NCBI RefSeq assembly: GCF_038006045.1
Contig: NZ_JBBOUK010000001.1
Coordinates: forward strand, 1,033,001 to 1,097,000
Direction of reading: 5' to 3'
Origin: Exiguobacterium sp. FSL W8-0210
GTDB lineage: Bacteria > Bacillota > Bacilli > Exiguobacteriales > Exiguobacteriaceae
DNA: 64,000 bases
The position numbers were made by a program, and so were the translations under genes. Each line of letters begins with the position of its first letter. The stretch's first letter is position 1. Positions 53,571-63,185 of the stretch are shown piece after piece. The notes beneath the pieces are model-generated. The model did no database searches. It was not told where the DNA came from and was given only the letters and a program-made list of their open reading frames with translations.

Positions 53571-55133
53571 ATGAGTACACTGACTTGGATTGTCATACTT
53601 CTCCTCACTTTGCTGATCGCATTCATCGTAGGCTACTTCTTGCGGAAATCGATTGCAGAAGCGAAAATTCAAGGCGCAGAAACGGAAGCGAACAAAATCG
53701 TTGAACGTGCGCGTGAATCGGCTGAGGCAACGAAAAAAGAAGCAGTACTCGAAGCGAAAGATGAAGCATTCAAACTTCGTAACGAAGTGGAAAAAGAATT
53801 GCGTGAACGTCGCCAAGAGCTAGCGAAACAAGAAGCCCGGTTGCTCCAGAAAGAAGAGACACTCGATCGCCGTGTTGACGCTATCGACCGTAAGGAAGAT
53901 CAAATCAATACACGTGATGCAGAGATCGCGAAACGGAAGCATCAAGCTGAAGAACTAGAGCGCAAAGTAGAGGACCTGTATGAACAGGGACGTCAAGAGC
54001 TTGTCCGCGTCGCGAATTTATCGCAAGACGAGGCAAGAACGATCATCATGGATGAGACGAAACAGGCTGCTTTACACGACGCAGCCATTCTTCAAAAAGA
54101 AATCGAACAAAAAGCAAAAGAAGAAGCCGACAAGAAAGCACGTAACATCTTGTCACTTGCGATTCAACGGTTCGCCGCTGAACATATCGCAGAGACGACT
54201 GTATCGGTCGTCAACTTGCCGAACGATGAGATGAAAGGTCGGATCATCGGACGGGAAGGCCGCAACATCCGTACGCTCGAGACCTTGACTGGGATCGACT
54301 TGATCATCGATGATACGCCGGAAGCCGTCATTTTGTCTGGTTTTGACCCAATTCGTCGCGAAGTCGCTAAAATGGCGCTCGAGAAATTGGTTCAGGATGG
54401 TCGGATTCACCCGGCCCGTATTGAAGAGATGGTCGACAAATCCCGTCGTGAAGTCGACGAGCGGATTCGAGAAATCGGGGAAGAAGCGACGTATGATGTC
54501 GGAATCCACGGCATTCATCCGGACCTTGTCAAAATTCTCGGTCGCTTGAAGTACCGTACGAGTTACGGACAGAACGTCCTGTATCACTCACTTGAGGTTG
54601 CCCACCTTGCAGGTATGATGGCAGCTGAACTTGGAGAAGATGTCACGCTTGCGAAGCGTGCGGGTCTTCTGCATGATATCGGGAAAGCGATCGACCACGA
54701 AGTCGAAGGCAGTCACGTTGAGATCGGAGTCGAGCTCGGTACGAAGTATAAAGAGCATCCAACCGTCATCAACGCGATCGCGTCCCACCACGGGGATACG
54801 GAAGCGACATCTGTCATTTCCGTCTTGGTCGCAGCTGCGGATGCATTATCTGCTGCTCGTCCAGGTGCACGTCAAGAGACACTCGAAAGTTATATCCGCC
54901 GTCTCGAACGCCTCGAGGAAATCTCGGAATCGTTCGACGGTGTCGAAAAATCATTTGCGATCCAAGCGGGTCGTGAAGTCCGCATCATCGTTCGACCTGA
55001 CGTCGTCGATGATGTACTGGCTCACAAGATGGCGAGTGACATCCGGAAAAAAATCGAAGAAGAACTCGATTATCCGGGACACATCAAGGTCACGGTCATT
55101 CGGGAAACGCGAGCAGTCGAATACGCGAAATAA
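53571..55133 (+). CDS. rny: Ribonuclease Y
   Basis: Membrane-anchored endoribonuclease that starts mRNA decay, about 520 residues. N-terminal helix ([20 protein letters not shown]), long coiled coil (about 25-200, rich in Glu, Lys, Ala, Arg), KH RNA-binding domain ([20 protein letters not shown] at about 220-240) and HD domain with the metal pair in [18 protein letters not shown] start at 53571 (MSTLTW) with GAGGTG upstream; the longer frame from 53520 covers the leader. It follows recA, as in Bacillus but without a pbpX between. Confidence 0.96.
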   Translation: MSTLTWIVILLLTLLIAFIVGYFLRKSIAEAKIQGAETEANKIVERARESAEATKKEAVLEAKDEAFKLRNEVEKELRERRQELAKQEARLLQKEETLDRRVDAIDRKEDQINTRDAEIAKRKHQAEELERKVEDLYEQGRQELVRVANLSQDEARTIIMDETKQAALHDAAILQKEIEQKAKEEADKKARNILSLAIQRFAAEHIAETTVSVVNLPNDEMKGRIIGREGRNIRTLETLTGIDLIIDDTPEAVILSGFDPIRREVAKMALEKLVQDGRIHPARIEEMVDKSRREVDERIREIGEEATYDVGIHGIHPDLVKILGRLKYRTSYGQNVLYHSLEVAHLAGMMAAELGEDVTLAKRAGLLHDIGKAIDHEVEGSHVEIGVELGTKYKEHPTVINAIASHHGDTEATSVISVLVAAADALSAARPGARQETLESYIRRLERLEEISESFDGVEKSFAIQAGREVRIIVRPDVVDDVLAHKMASDIRKKIEEELDYPGHIKVTVIRETRAVEYAK

Positions 55134-55137
55134 GTGG

Positions 55138-55164
55138 AGTGGCGGGCGACCGCCACTTTTTTTA
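55138..55164 (+). terminator. Terminator-like hairpin between rny and ymdB
   Basis: AGTGGCGG / CCGCCACT, 8-bp stem, four-base loop, then TTTTTTT. Some read-through into ymdB is likely because its ribosome site follows immediately. Confidence 0.8.
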
Positions 55165-55182
55165 ATGAACGGAGGAACAGCA

Positions 55183-55977
55183 ATGAAGATTTTATTCGTC
55201 GGAGACGTCGTCGGTGCACCCGGTCGACATATCCTGCAACAATTCACAGCACGCTTGAAAGCGAAATACAATCCGAACGTCATGCTCGTCAACGGTGAAA
55301 ATGCAGCACACGGACGCGGTATCACGAAGTCGATCTATCATCAATTCCTCGAACTCGGATTCCACGGCATCACGATGGGGAACCATACGTTTGATAACCG
55401 TGACATCTTTGACTGGATTGACGACGCGGACCGGATCATCCGTCCTGCGAACTATCCGGAAGGCACACCAGGTCGTGGGATGATGATCGTCAAGGCAGGC
55501 AATAAAAAGATTGCCGTCATCAACGTCCAAGGAACGGTCTTCTTACCACCTCTCGGTGACCCGTTCCGTACCGTTGATGAACTGATTGCGGAAGTCGAAG
55601 GAAAAGTCGATGCGATCTTCGTTGATGTCCATGCGGAAGCAACGAGTGAAAAAATCGCGATGGGTTATCACCTCGATGGTCGTGTACAAGCTGTCGTTGG
55701 CACACATACGCACGTCCAGACAGCAGATGAGCGTGTTCTTGACGGAGGAACGGCTTATATCACGGATGTCGGGATGACAGGTCCGCTGAACGGTGTGCTC
55801 GGGATGCGTCAGGAAGATGTCCTACGAAAATTTAAGACACAGCTCCCAACGCGGTTTGAAGTTGCCGAAGGACGGGAACAACTTAATGGAGTCTTGATTC
55901 ATATCGATGACACAACCAAAAAAGCAACGAAGATTGAACGGATTCATCTGACGGATCAGTCAGTATTCTTCGACTGA
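55183..55977 (+). CDS. ymdB: Metallophosphoesterase YmdB
   Basis: A 264-residue calcineurin-like phosphoesterase of the YmdB group. Metal ligands appear in LFVGDVVGAPG, VNGENAAHGRG, MGNHTFDNRD, VDVHAEATSEK and GTHTHVQTADE. In B. subtilis YmdB hydrolyses 2',3'-cyclic nucleotides and influences biofilm versus motility. The start at 55183 has GGAGG upstream; the much longer open frame reading through the end of rny is not real. Conserved order rny-ymdB-spoVS. Confidence 0.94.
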   Translation: MKILFVGDVVGAPGRHILQQFTARLKAKYNPNVMLVNGENAAHGRGITKSIYHQFLELGFHGITMGNHTFDNRDIFDWIDDADRIIRPANYPEGTPGRGMMIVKAGNKKIAVINVQGTVFLPPLGDPFRTVDELIAEVEGKVDAIFVDVHAEATSEKIAMGYHLDGRVQAVVGTHTHVQTADERVLDGGTAYITDVGMTGPLNGVLGMRQEDVLRKFKTQLPTRFEVAEGREQLNGVLIHIDDTTKKATKIERIHLTDQSVFFD

Positions 55978-56006
55978 TTGCCATTTCTGGATGGGGAGGT
56001 ACACGC

Positions 56007-56267
56007 ATGGACGTCCTGAAAGTATCAGCTAAGTCGAATCCAAACGCGGTAGCAGGTGCACTCGCGGGTGTCATTCGAGAGAGAGGTTCCGTCGAGATTC
56101 AGGCCATTGGTGCGGGAGCGCTCAATCAATCTGTCAAAGCCGTCGCCATCGCACGCGGATTCGTGGCGCCTTCTGGCATCGATTTGATTTGTATCCCAGC
56201 CTTCACAGACATTTTAATTGATGGAGAAGAAAGAACCGCCATCAAACTCATCATCGAACCACGATGA
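56007..56267 (+). CDS. spoVS: SpoVS-family protein
   Basis: An 86-residue Alba-like DNA/RNA-binding protein, nearly identical in pattern to B. subtilis SpoVS (MDVLKVSAKSNPNAVAGALA; EIQAIGAGALNQSVKAVAIA). In sporulating bacteria it is needed for late spore development, but the family is also found in non-spore-formers. It keeps its usual place after ymdB even though several other sporulation genes are missing from this window. Promoter not identified; 29 bases after the ymdB stop. Confidence 0.93.
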   Translation: MDVLKVSAKSNPNAVAGALAGVIRERGSVEIQAIGAGALNQSVKAVAIARGFVAPSGIDLICIPAFTDILIDGEERTAIKLIIEPR

Positions 56268-56298
56268 TGAATTGGACATAGGTCCTATATTTACAAGT

Positions 56299-56335
56299 AG
56301 ACCATTTACTCGACTGGAGTAGATGGTCTTTTTGC
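56299..56335 (+). terminator. Terminator of spoVS
   Basis: AGACCAT / ATGGTCT outer stem and ACTC / GAGT inner stem, then TTTTT. Confidence 0.85.
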
Positions 56336-56458
56336 TGCGTCTTCGAATTTTTCTCACCTTTCCACCGAGGGAGCATTGTACTACTTCCGGTAAATCGGTA
56401 TCATGAGGGAGGATAGAGAGAACTATCATTTCAGGGGACAGAGAAGGAGCGAACGTCG

Positions 56459-58207
56459 ATGTATAATCAGTTATCATGGAAAGTTGGCGGTCAGCAGGGA
56501 GAAGGGATCGAATCAACAGGCGAAATCTTTGCGATTGCCTTGAATCGACTCGGCTATTACCTGTATGGCTACCGTCACTTTTCGTCACGTATCAAGGGAG
56601 GACATACGAATAATAAGATTCGTGTCGCAACACAGGAAGTCCGGACGATTTCCGATGATCTCGATATTTTGGTCGCGTTCGATCAAGAGACGATCGACGT
56701 CAACTTCCATGAATTGCGTCAAGGTGCCATCATCATCGCGGATGCAAAATTCAATCCGACGAATCCGGACGAAGCACGCGCTTCCTTGTATGCGATTCCA
56801 TTTACGGAGATCGCAGCTGATCTCGGTACGGCCTTGATGAAGAACATGGTCGCGATTGGTGCATCGAGTGCGATTCTCGGCATTGCACCAGAGCGTTTCC
56901 AAGCCGTCGTCGAACAGATTTTCGGACGAAAAGGTCCAGATATGGTCGAGAAGAACTTAGCAGCGATTCGTGAAGGAGCAGCAGCGTTTGAAGCTCTTGC
57001 AGGAGAGGGCGAACGGTTCGTCTTGGAACCGGCTGACGGAAAACAACGGATGTTCATGATTGGAAACGATGCAATTGCTCTTGGCGCGATTGCCGGTGGA
57101 GCGCGTCTGATGGCAGCTTACCCGATCACACCATCATCTGAGATCATGGAATACTTAATCAAGAAATTACCGCAGTTCGGTGGAACGGTCGTCCAGACGG
57201 AAGACGAACTGGCAGCGGTCACGATGGCAATTGGTGCCAACTACGCAGGTGTCCGTGCTTTGACGGCGTCTGCTGGTCCAGGATTGTCACTAATGGCGGA
57301 AGCGATCGGATTATCCGGGATGACGGAAACACCGCTCGTCATCGTCGATACACAACGGGGTGGTCCGTCAACAGGTCTACCAACGAAACAGGAACAGTCG
57401 GACTTGATGGCGATGATCTATAGTACACATGGTGAGATTCCGAAGGTCGTTTTGGCACCGTCAACGGTCGAAGAAGCGTTCTACGATGCAGCAGAAGCAT
57501 TCAATATCGCAGAGGAATACCAGTGTCCTGTCATTCTATTGACGGATTTGATGCTGTCGCTCGGAAAACAATCGGTCGAGCCACCGGATATGTCACGCGT
57601 TGAAATCCGTCGCGGAAAGTTGATCCAGGAAGACTTACCGGAACTTGAAGGAAAAGCGTACTTCAAACGCTACGAAGTGACGGAAGATGGAATCAGCCCA
57701 CGTGTCATTCCAGGCGTCAAGCACGGGATTCACCACGTAACGGGTGTTGAGCACAATGAGGAAGGGCGTCCGTCGGAAGCGACGAAGAACCGGGTCGATC
57801 AAATGACGAAGCGACTTCGTAAGCTGAACACGTTCCGCTTACAGGATGCCGTTCTCGTAACGGAGCATCATGCAGAACCGGATATCTTATTCGTCGGTTT
57901 CAACTCGACACGTGGAACGATCGAAGAGATCATGCCACGACTCGAAGCACAAGGAATCAAGGTTGATCACTTGCATATCCGTCAAGTCCATCCGTTCCCA
58001 AGTGAGCTCGTCACGCCGCACTTAGAGCGGGCCAAACGAGTCATCGTCGTCGAGTACAACGCAACGGGACAACTGGCGAAGCTGATCCAGATGAACTGTG
58101 GACATGCATCGAAGATCGAGCATATCCTGAAATTCAATGGCGACCCGTTCTACCCAGCAGAGGTCGTCGAGCAGGTCGTAGGAGGGGTATATCATGGCAA
58201 CCTTTAA
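56459..58207 (+). CDS. korA: 2-oxoacid:ferredoxin oxidoreductase, alpha (fused gamma-alpha) subunit
   Basis: A 582-residue subunit that oxidises 2-oxoglutarate or another 2-oxoacid to the acyl-CoA with ferredoxin as acceptor. The gamma domain comes first (about 1-190: VGGQQGEGIESTGEIFAI; HFSSRIKGGHTNNKIR), then the alpha domain (about 195-390: AAYPITPSSEIMEYL; QTEDELAAVTMAIGA) and a C-terminal domain II. The beta subunit gene overlaps its end by 14 bases. A KorAB pair downstream of the rny-ymdB region is common in Bacillales and staphylococci. 2-oxoglutarate is the most likely substrate by family. Confidence 0.92.
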   Translation: MYNQLSWKVGGQQGEGIESTGEIFAIALNRLGYYLYGYRHFSSRIKGGHTNNKIRVATQEVRTISDDLDILVAFDQETIDVNFHELRQGAIIIADAKFNPTNPDEARASLYAIPFTEIAADLGTALMKNMVAIGASSAILGIAPERFQAVVEQIFGRKGPDMVEKNLAAIREGAAAFEALAGEGERFVLEPADGKQRMFMIGNDAIALGAIAGGARLMAAYPITPSSEIMEYLIKKLPQFGGTVVQTEDELAAVTMAIGANYAGVRALTASAGPGLSLMAEAIGLSGMTETPLVIVDTQRGGPSTGLPTKQEQSDLMAMIYSTHGEIPKVVLAPSTVEEAFYDAAEAFNIAEEYQCPVILLTDLMLSLGKQSVEPPDMSRVEIRRGKLIQEDLPELEGKAYFKRYEVTEDGISPRVIPGVKHGIHHVTGVEHNEEGRPSEATKNRVDQMTKRLRKLNTFRLQDAVLVTEHHAEPDILFVGFNSTRGTIEEIMPRLEAQGIKVDHLHIRQVHPFPSELVTPHLERAKRVIVVEYNATGQLAKLIQMNCGHASKIEHILKFNGDPFYPAEVVEQVVGGVYHGNL

Positions 58208-59060
58208 GGATTTTAGAAATGATGTCAAACCAAACTGGTGTCCAGGGTGTGGAGACTTCTCGATTCAAGCAGCGATTCAGCGTGCTGTCGCGAACGTCGG
58301 TCTCGAGCCAGAAGAGTTGGCATTGATTTCCGGGATCGGCTGTTCTGGTCGGATTTCCGGTTATATCAATACGTATGGCTTCCACGGCGTTCATGGACGA
58401 TCCCTTCCGATCGCCCAAGGTGTTAAGATGGCGAACCGCGAATTGACAGTCATCGCGTCTGGTGGCGACGGTGATGGATTTGCGATCGGCATGGGACATA
58501 CGATTCATGCATTCAAGCGCAATGTCGACATGACGTACATCGTCATGGACAATCAGATTTACGGCTTGACGAAAGGACAGACATCACCTACTTCTGCACC
58601 TGGATTCAAGACGAAATCGACGCCAAAAGGGTCGATCGAAAAGAGTGTTTCACCGGTTGAACTCGCCTTGACGGCTGGTGCGACGTTCGTTGCCCAAAGC
58701 TTCTCGAACGATTTGAAGGGCTTGACGCAACTGATCGAGCAAGCGACGGCACATAAGGGGTTTGCGTTCATCAACGTCTTCAGTCCGTGTGTCACGTTCA
58801 ACAAGGTCAATACGTACGATTGGTTCAAACAGAACTTGACGAAGCTGTCCGACATCGAAGGATACGATCCGTCGAACTTGGATCTTGCAAAACAGACCGT
58901 TCATGCTCACGACGGACTCGTCATGGGATTGATTTATCAGGATGAAACACGTCCTGATTACCAGTCACAAATCGACGGCTATCAAGAATCAGGTCTCGCA
59001 TATGCGGATCTTGAGCTAAACGAAGAAACATTCGGTAAACTAGCGGCAGAATTCATGTAA
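58194..59060 (+). CDS. korB: 2-oxoacid:ferredoxin oxidoreductase, beta subunit
   Basis: A 288-residue thiamine-diphosphate-binding subunit. The N-terminal cysteines in KPNWCPGCGDFSIQ and the Cys in SGIGCSGRISGY provide ligands for the single 4Fe-4S cluster seen in two-subunit enzymes. The TPP/Mg motif is ASGGDGDGFAIGMGHTIHA followed by VMDNQIYGLTKGQTSPTS. It pairs with korA, whose last codons it overlaps. Expected product is succinyl-CoA if 2-oxoglutarate is the substrate. Confidence 0.93.
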   Translation: MATFKDFRNDVKPNWCPGCGDFSIQAAIQRAVANVGLEPEELALISGIGCSGRISGYINTYGFHGVHGRSLPIAQGVKMANRELTVIASGGDGDGFAIGMGHTIHAFKRNVDMTYIVMDNQIYGLTKGQTSPTSAPGFKTKSTPKGSIEKSVSPVELALTAGATFVAQSFSNDLKGLTQLIEQATAHKGFAFINVFSPCVTFNKVNTYDWFKQNLTKLSDIEGYDPSNLDLAKQTVHAHDGLVMGLIYQDETRPDYQSQIDGYQESGLAYADLELNEETFGKLAAEFM

Positions 59061-59105
59061 GATAGAGGAAAGATGTGTTTGGTTTTTTGGGGATGCTAAA
59101 CATTT

Positions 59106-59140
59106 GGAAGTTCGCCACATATACATAAACGCGAACTTCC
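59106..59140 (+). promoter_or_regulatory. Hairpin directly upstream of the tdh ribosome site
   Basis: GGAAGTTCGC / GCGAACTTCC, a perfect 10-bp inverted repeat with a 15-base loop and no T-run after it. Its right arm ends three bases before the AAGGAG ribosome site of tdh. It may be an operator, or an mRNA hairpin affecting stability or ribosome access. Confidence 0.5.
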
Positions 59141-59159
59141 GCGAAGGAGTCGGGGAAAG

Positions 59160-60248
59160 ATGACGAAATTAGTAACGACGGTAGAAGAGACGGCAACGAC
59201 GAAAACGATGCGTGCACTCGTCAAAGAAGAGCGCGGATTCGGTGCGGCACTGAAAGAAGTATCGGTACCCGTACCGAGTCGTGGGGAAGTCTTGATTCGA
59301 GTCGAGGCAACATCGATCTGTGGAACGGACGTGCATATCTATGAGTGGGATGCGTGGGCAGCCTCGCGTGTCAATCCGCCGTATGTCTTCGGTCACGAGT
59401 TCTCGGGCGAAGTCGTCGAGCTTGGAGAAGGCACGAAACGCTTGAAGCTCGGTGACCGTGTCTCGGCGGAGACGCATATCGTCTGTCATCAATGTAAACA
59501 ATGTCTTCGTGGTCAATATCATATCTGTAAGAACACGAAGATCATCGGTGTCGATACACAAGGTTGTTTTGCGGAATACGTCGTCATGCCGGAAGAAAAC
59601 CTTTGGGTCAACCCGGAAGATATGCCAGCAGGGATCGCTTCGATTCAAGAGCCAATGGGCAATGCCGTCCATACGGTACTCGCGAGCGATGTCAGCGCGA
59701 AAACGGTCGCAATCGTCGGTTGTGGTCCGATTGGTCTGATGGCAGTTTCGGTCGCAAAAGCAGTCGGTGCGGCGGAAGTCGTCGCAATCGACGTCAATCC
59801 ATATCGTCTTGAACTCGCACGGACGATGGGGGCGGATGTCGTCATAGATTCACGTCATGACGATGTCTTGGAGCGGATCGAGCGCATGACGGACGGGGAT
59901 GGAATTGATGTCGTCTGTGAGATGAGTGGTCATCCGGTTGCGATTCGTCAAGCCTTCGAGATGGTGACAGCAGGTGGAGACGTCAACATCCTCAGTCTGC
60001 CGGTCAAACCGGTCGAAATCGATTTGACGAACCATGTCGTCTTCAAAGGTGTCCGGGTTCAAGGCATCACGGGTCGGAAGATGTACGAGACATGGAGCCA
60101 GGTTTCTGCTTTCTTATCGAGCGGAAAAGTCGATGTCCGACCGTTAATTACACACACGTTGCCGCTAGAGCGGTTCGAAGAAGGATTTGAATTGATGCGT
60201 CAAGGGAAATGCGGGAAAGTCGTATTACAACCAAGGGGGACGAATTAA
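59160..60248 (+). CDS. tdh: L-threonine 3-dehydrogenase
   Basis: Zinc-dependent medium-chain dehydrogenase converting L-threonine to 2-amino-3-ketobutyrate with NAD, 362 residues. Catalytic zinc Cys in SICGTDVHIYEWD, GHEFSGEVVELG, the structural zinc cysteines in CHQCKQCLRGQYHIC, and the nucleotide fold VAIVGCGPIGLMAVSVAKAV. It carries about 16 extra N-terminal residues compared with usual Tdh; the later Met (MRALVK) has no ribosome site, so the long form is preferred. The stop overlaps the kbl start. Confidence 0.95.
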   Translation: MTKLVTTVEETATTKTMRALVKEERGFGAALKEVSVPVPSRGEVLIRVEATSICGTDVHIYEWDAWAASRVNPPYVFGHEFSGEVVELGEGTKRLKLGDRVSAETHIVCHQCKQCLRGQYHICKNTKIIGVDTQGCFAEYVVMPEENLWVNPEDMPAGIASIQEPMGNAVHTVLASDVSAKTVAIVGCGPIGLMAVSVAKAVGAAEVVAIDVNPYRLELARTMGADVVIDSRHDDVLERIERMTDGDGIDVVCEMSGHPVAIRQAFEMVTAGGDVNILSLPVKPVEIDLTNHVVFKGVRVQGITGRKMYETWSQVSAFLSSGKVDVRPLITHTLPLERFEEGFELMRQGKCGKVVLQPRGTN

Positions 60249-61423
60249 TGGGATTTGAACACTTACGGACAGAACTAGAAGAGATGAAACAGGCGGGCAC
60301 GTTCCGCAACCTCGTAGCACTTGAGAGCGCGCAACATAACCGCGTGACGATCAATGGTAAGGAACTCATTCAACTGTCGTCGAACAACTACCTCGGACTC
60401 GCCGCACATCCACGTCTTGCTGAACAAGCAGCGGAAGCAGCGCGCACGTTCGGTGCTGGAACAGGATCGGTTCGGACGATTGCCGGGACACTCGATATGC
60501 ACCAAGCATTCGAACGGGAACTTGCGACATTCAAGCACACGGAAGCAGCACTCGTCTTCCAGTCTGGATTCGCCACGAATTTAGGTGTCTTATCGGCACT
60601 GCTCGGTCCGGAAGACGTCGTCATCTCGGATGAGTTGAACCACGCTTCGATCATCGACGGGATTCGTCTGACGAAAGCGAAACGCCGGATCTATAAACAC
60701 GTCGACTTGGCGGATCTTGAAGCGGCCTTACAAGAAACACAAGACGCGCGGACGCGCCTTATCGTCACGGACGGTGTCTTCTCGATGGACGGAAACATCG
60801 CACCACTTCCAGAAATCGTTGAATTAGCCGAGCGTTATGACGCACTCGTCATGGTCGATGACGCTCATGCGTCAGGTGTGCTTGGGAAAGCGGGACGCGG
60901 TACGGTCAATCACTTCGGTCTTGACGGACGTGTTGCTCTTCAAGTTGGTACGCTCTCAAAAGCCATCGGTGTCCTTGGCGGATACGTCGCGTGTGAACAG
61001 CACGTCAAAGATTATCTGATCCATAAAGGACGTCCGTTCTTGTTCTCGACATCACATCCACCAGCGGTCGTCGAAGCGAACCGCGAAGCACTCCGCGTTA
61101 TGGAAGAAGAAACGGTACTTTTCGAACGTCTGTGGGAAAACACGGAATTCTTCAAACAAGGACTCCGGGATCTTGGATTCGACATCGGCACGTCGACGAC
61201 TCCGATCACACCGGTCATCGTCGGGGATGAAGCACGTTGCCACGAATTGTCGGATCGCCTCCGTCAAGAAGGTGTCTTCGCTCAAGGCATCGCCTTCCCG
61301 ACGGTCGCAAAAGGAAAAGCACGTGTCCGGACGATCGTGACGGCGGAACATACGCGTGAAGATTTAACGACGGCTCTTGCAGCGTTCGAAAAAGTCGGTC
61401 GTGAATTAAACTTGATCGGTTGA
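60248..61423 (+). CDS. kbl: 2-amino-3-ketobutyrate CoA ligase (glycine C-acetyltransferase)
   Basis: PLP enzyme that splits the Tdh product with CoA into glycine and acetyl-CoA, 391 residues. The PLP lysine lies in QVGTLSKAIGVLGGY; other alpha-oxoamine synthase marks are LSSNNYLGLAAHPRL, GAGTGSVRTIAGT and MVDDAHASGVLG. I start at 60248 (MGFEHLRTEL), overlapping the tdh stop by one base (TAATG). Tdh and Kbl together form the main threonine-to-glycine route; B. subtilis has the same pair after spoVS. Confidence 0.96.
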   Translation: MGFEHLRTELEEMKQAGTFRNLVALESAQHNRVTINGKELIQLSSNNYLGLAAHPRLAEQAAEAARTFGAGTGSVRTIAGTLDMHQAFERELATFKHTEAALVFQSGFATNLGVLSALLGPEDVVISDELNHASIIDGIRLTKAKRRIYKHVDLADLEAALQETQDARTRLIVTDGVFSMDGNIAPLPEIVELAERYDALVMVDDAHASGVLGKAGRGTVNHFGLDGRVALQVGTLSKAIGVLGGYVACEQHVKDYLIHKGRPFLFSTSHPPAVVEANREALRVMEEETVLFERLWENTEFFKQGLRDLGFDIGTSTTPITPVIVGDEARCHELSDRLRQEGVFAQGIAFPTVAKGKARVRTIVTAEHTREDLTTALAAFEKVGRELNLIG

Positions 61424-61454
61424 TATCGATCACGGACGAAATGCGTCCGCATAC

Positions 61455-61489
61455 TTTCAGGCAGCGGATCAGCGATCCGCTGCCTGAAG
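61455..61489. repeat. Perfect palindrome without T-run after kbl
   Basis: TTCAGGCAGCGGATC / GATCCGCTGCCTGAA, 15-bp stem with a three-base loop. It lacks a T-tract in either direction, so it is not a standard terminator. It could be a decay barrier for the tdh-kbl mRNA, a protein-binding site or a REP-like unit. Confidence 0.6.
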
Positions 61490-61571
61490 TGCGTCATGAC
61501 GAAAGAATCAACGTCGACCGTTTTTACTTTTGCGAGATAGGGAATAACAGATGAGGAAAGGATGTGACCTG

Positions 61572-63185
61572 ATGAGTACGAAGAAGAAAGGGATTTTGCT
61601 CTCATTTTTGATGCTGACGCTGCTCCTTGGGGGGTGTATTCGCATCCAATATGATGCGACGATTCATACCGATCAGAGTGTCACCTTAAAAACGACATAT
61701 GCCGCAAAGGAACACCCAGTAGCGCGTTTACTGAACCTAAATCCGAATTGGAATAGTTATGTCAAACAGGCAGAAAAGAACGGCTATGCGGCGAAAACGT
61801 TCAAGACGAAGGATGACTATGAAGGGATCCGGATGCAGAAGACATTCGCGAACTTCAAGGACATGACGTCGATCAAGGAGGAATGGAAGACAGGTATCGG
61901 AGGGATTCTCATTCCACCTGATACGAAGTTCGACATGAAAAAATCGGACGGATTTTGGTTCGATACGTATCGACTGGATACGAACATCGATCTCAGTATC
62001 GATCGTTTGAATATCAAAGGCTATCAACCGACGGGACAGGTTAAGAAACTCGCCGACCGGTATATCCGTCAAGCCGATATCGAGATCAAACTCCACGGTC
62101 CGAAAGTGATCGGTCTCCAAAACGGAGAAAAGATCGACTGGTCGAATTATCATGATGTGTCATGGAAATTATACGGAACGAAAGCCAACCAGCTACAGTT
62201 GATTGCGTATGTACCGAATCCGACAGGTTGGATCATTACGGGTATCGTGTTATTAATCGGTGTCGGATTATTGCTCTACTGGGTCTTTCACCGTGTCCGC
62301 CGTTTGCGCCGGCAACAGTTGAAGACGATTAGTATCTCGCTCCTCGTCTGTTTGATCGTTGGGGGAGGCGCGTGGTGGGTGTTCGCGGAGGATACGTCGA
62401 GTGCGCCGCCACCAACGCGTCAGATCGTCACACAAGGAAAGAGTGAAATCGTACCGACGTTCCTCGTCCACGGGCTATTCGGGACGGAGCGGACGTTCGT
62501 GCCGATGATTCAAAACTTCACGAATAAAAAAGTCGCCGATGATGGTGGTCGATGTGACGTGACTCGTTCCGGAAAAGCGACTTGTAGCGTCACACCCTCG
62601 CCGACCGGCTACCCGCTTGTCCGAATCGTCTTTGCAGACGACGAGGCGAGCCTTGCCGATCAACAAAAGTGGTTGAATGCAGCGATTGCTGCGTATGATG
62701 CGAAACAAAAAGTGACCTTTTCCGATATCCAGCTCGTCGGTCACAGCATGGGTGGTGTGGATGTCGTCGCCTATACGGTCCAAGAAGAGATGCCGTATCA
62801 CGTCCGAAAAGTCGTGACGCTCGACTCACCGATCGCCGGTTCCGATTACGCAAAACTCGGGTTGACGCTCGCACCGCTTGGCACGAATACGAACAGTCCC
62901 GCCATTCGTGATCTCGCGAAGGGCTCACCAGCGATGAACAATTTAACTAAGCGGCTCGAGACATGGCCACGCGATGTACTCGTCTATTCGTTTGGTGCCA
63001 AAGGAGGCGATTTCAATATGATTTCGTTAAAGAGTTCCTTTGCACTCGAGAACTACACGGATAATATCCAGACAAAATCGTATAAATATGATCACTTCAC
63101 GATTCATCGCCGGGAGCCGGTCTTCCGCGAAATCCGCAATTTCCTATTTAAAGAAAATCGGGTCACGGAGGAGGAATCATCATGA
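61572..63185 (+). CDS. Lipoprotein fused to DUF915 alpha/beta hydrolase
   Basis: About 537 residues with an unusual layout. A lipoprotein signal (MLTLLLGGC, Cys at about 22) leads into an extracytoplasmic domain of about 190 residues resembling LppM/DUF3153-type lipoproteins (IRIQYDATIHTDQSVTL). Two membrane helices follow (about 218-238 and 253-273). Then comes a DUF915-type alpha/beta hydrolase (about 290-535) with TFLVHGLFGTERTF, nucleophile LVGHSMGGVD, and a late His in YDHFTIH. DUF915 enzymes are usually separate secreted proteins. Start chosen at 61572 with AGGAAAGGATG upstream. It overlaps the desaturase gene by four bases. Confidence 0.8.
   Translation: MSTKKKGILLSFLMLTLLLGGCIRIQYDATIHTDQSVTLKTTYAAKEHPVARLLNLNPNWNSYVKQAEKNGYAAKTFKTKDDYEGIRMQKTFANFKDMTSIKEEWKTGIGGILIPPDTKFDMKKSDGFWFDTYRLDTNIDLSIDRLNIKGYQPTGQVKKLADRYIRQADIEIKLHGPKVIGLQNGEKIDWSNYHDVSWKLYGTKANQLQLIAYVPNPTGWIITGIVLLIGVGLLLYWVFHRVRRLRRQQLKTISISLLVCLIVGGGAWWVFAEDTSSAPPPTRQIVTQGKSEIVPTFLVHGLFGTERTFVPMIQNFTNKKVADDGGRCDVTRSGKATCSVTPSPTGYPLVRIVFADDEASLADQQKWLNAAIAAYDAKQKVTFSDIQLVGHSMGGVDVVAYTVQEEMPYHVRKVVTLDSPIAGSDYAKLGLTLAPLGTNTNSPAIRDLAKGSPAMNNLTKRLETWPRDVLVYSFGAKGGDFNMISLKSSFALENYTDNIQTKSYKYDHFTIHRREPVFREIRNFLFKENRVTEEESS

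Noticed and set aside
54631-55182. A long frame joining the 3' part of rny to ymdB
   Set aside because: It reads rny out of frame; the true ymdB start at 55183 has a strong ribosome site and the family N-terminus.
59061-59159. T-box or glycine-riboswitch leader before tdh
   Set aside because: The region is only about 100 bases, with one simple hairpin and no T-box sequence or glycine aptamer features.
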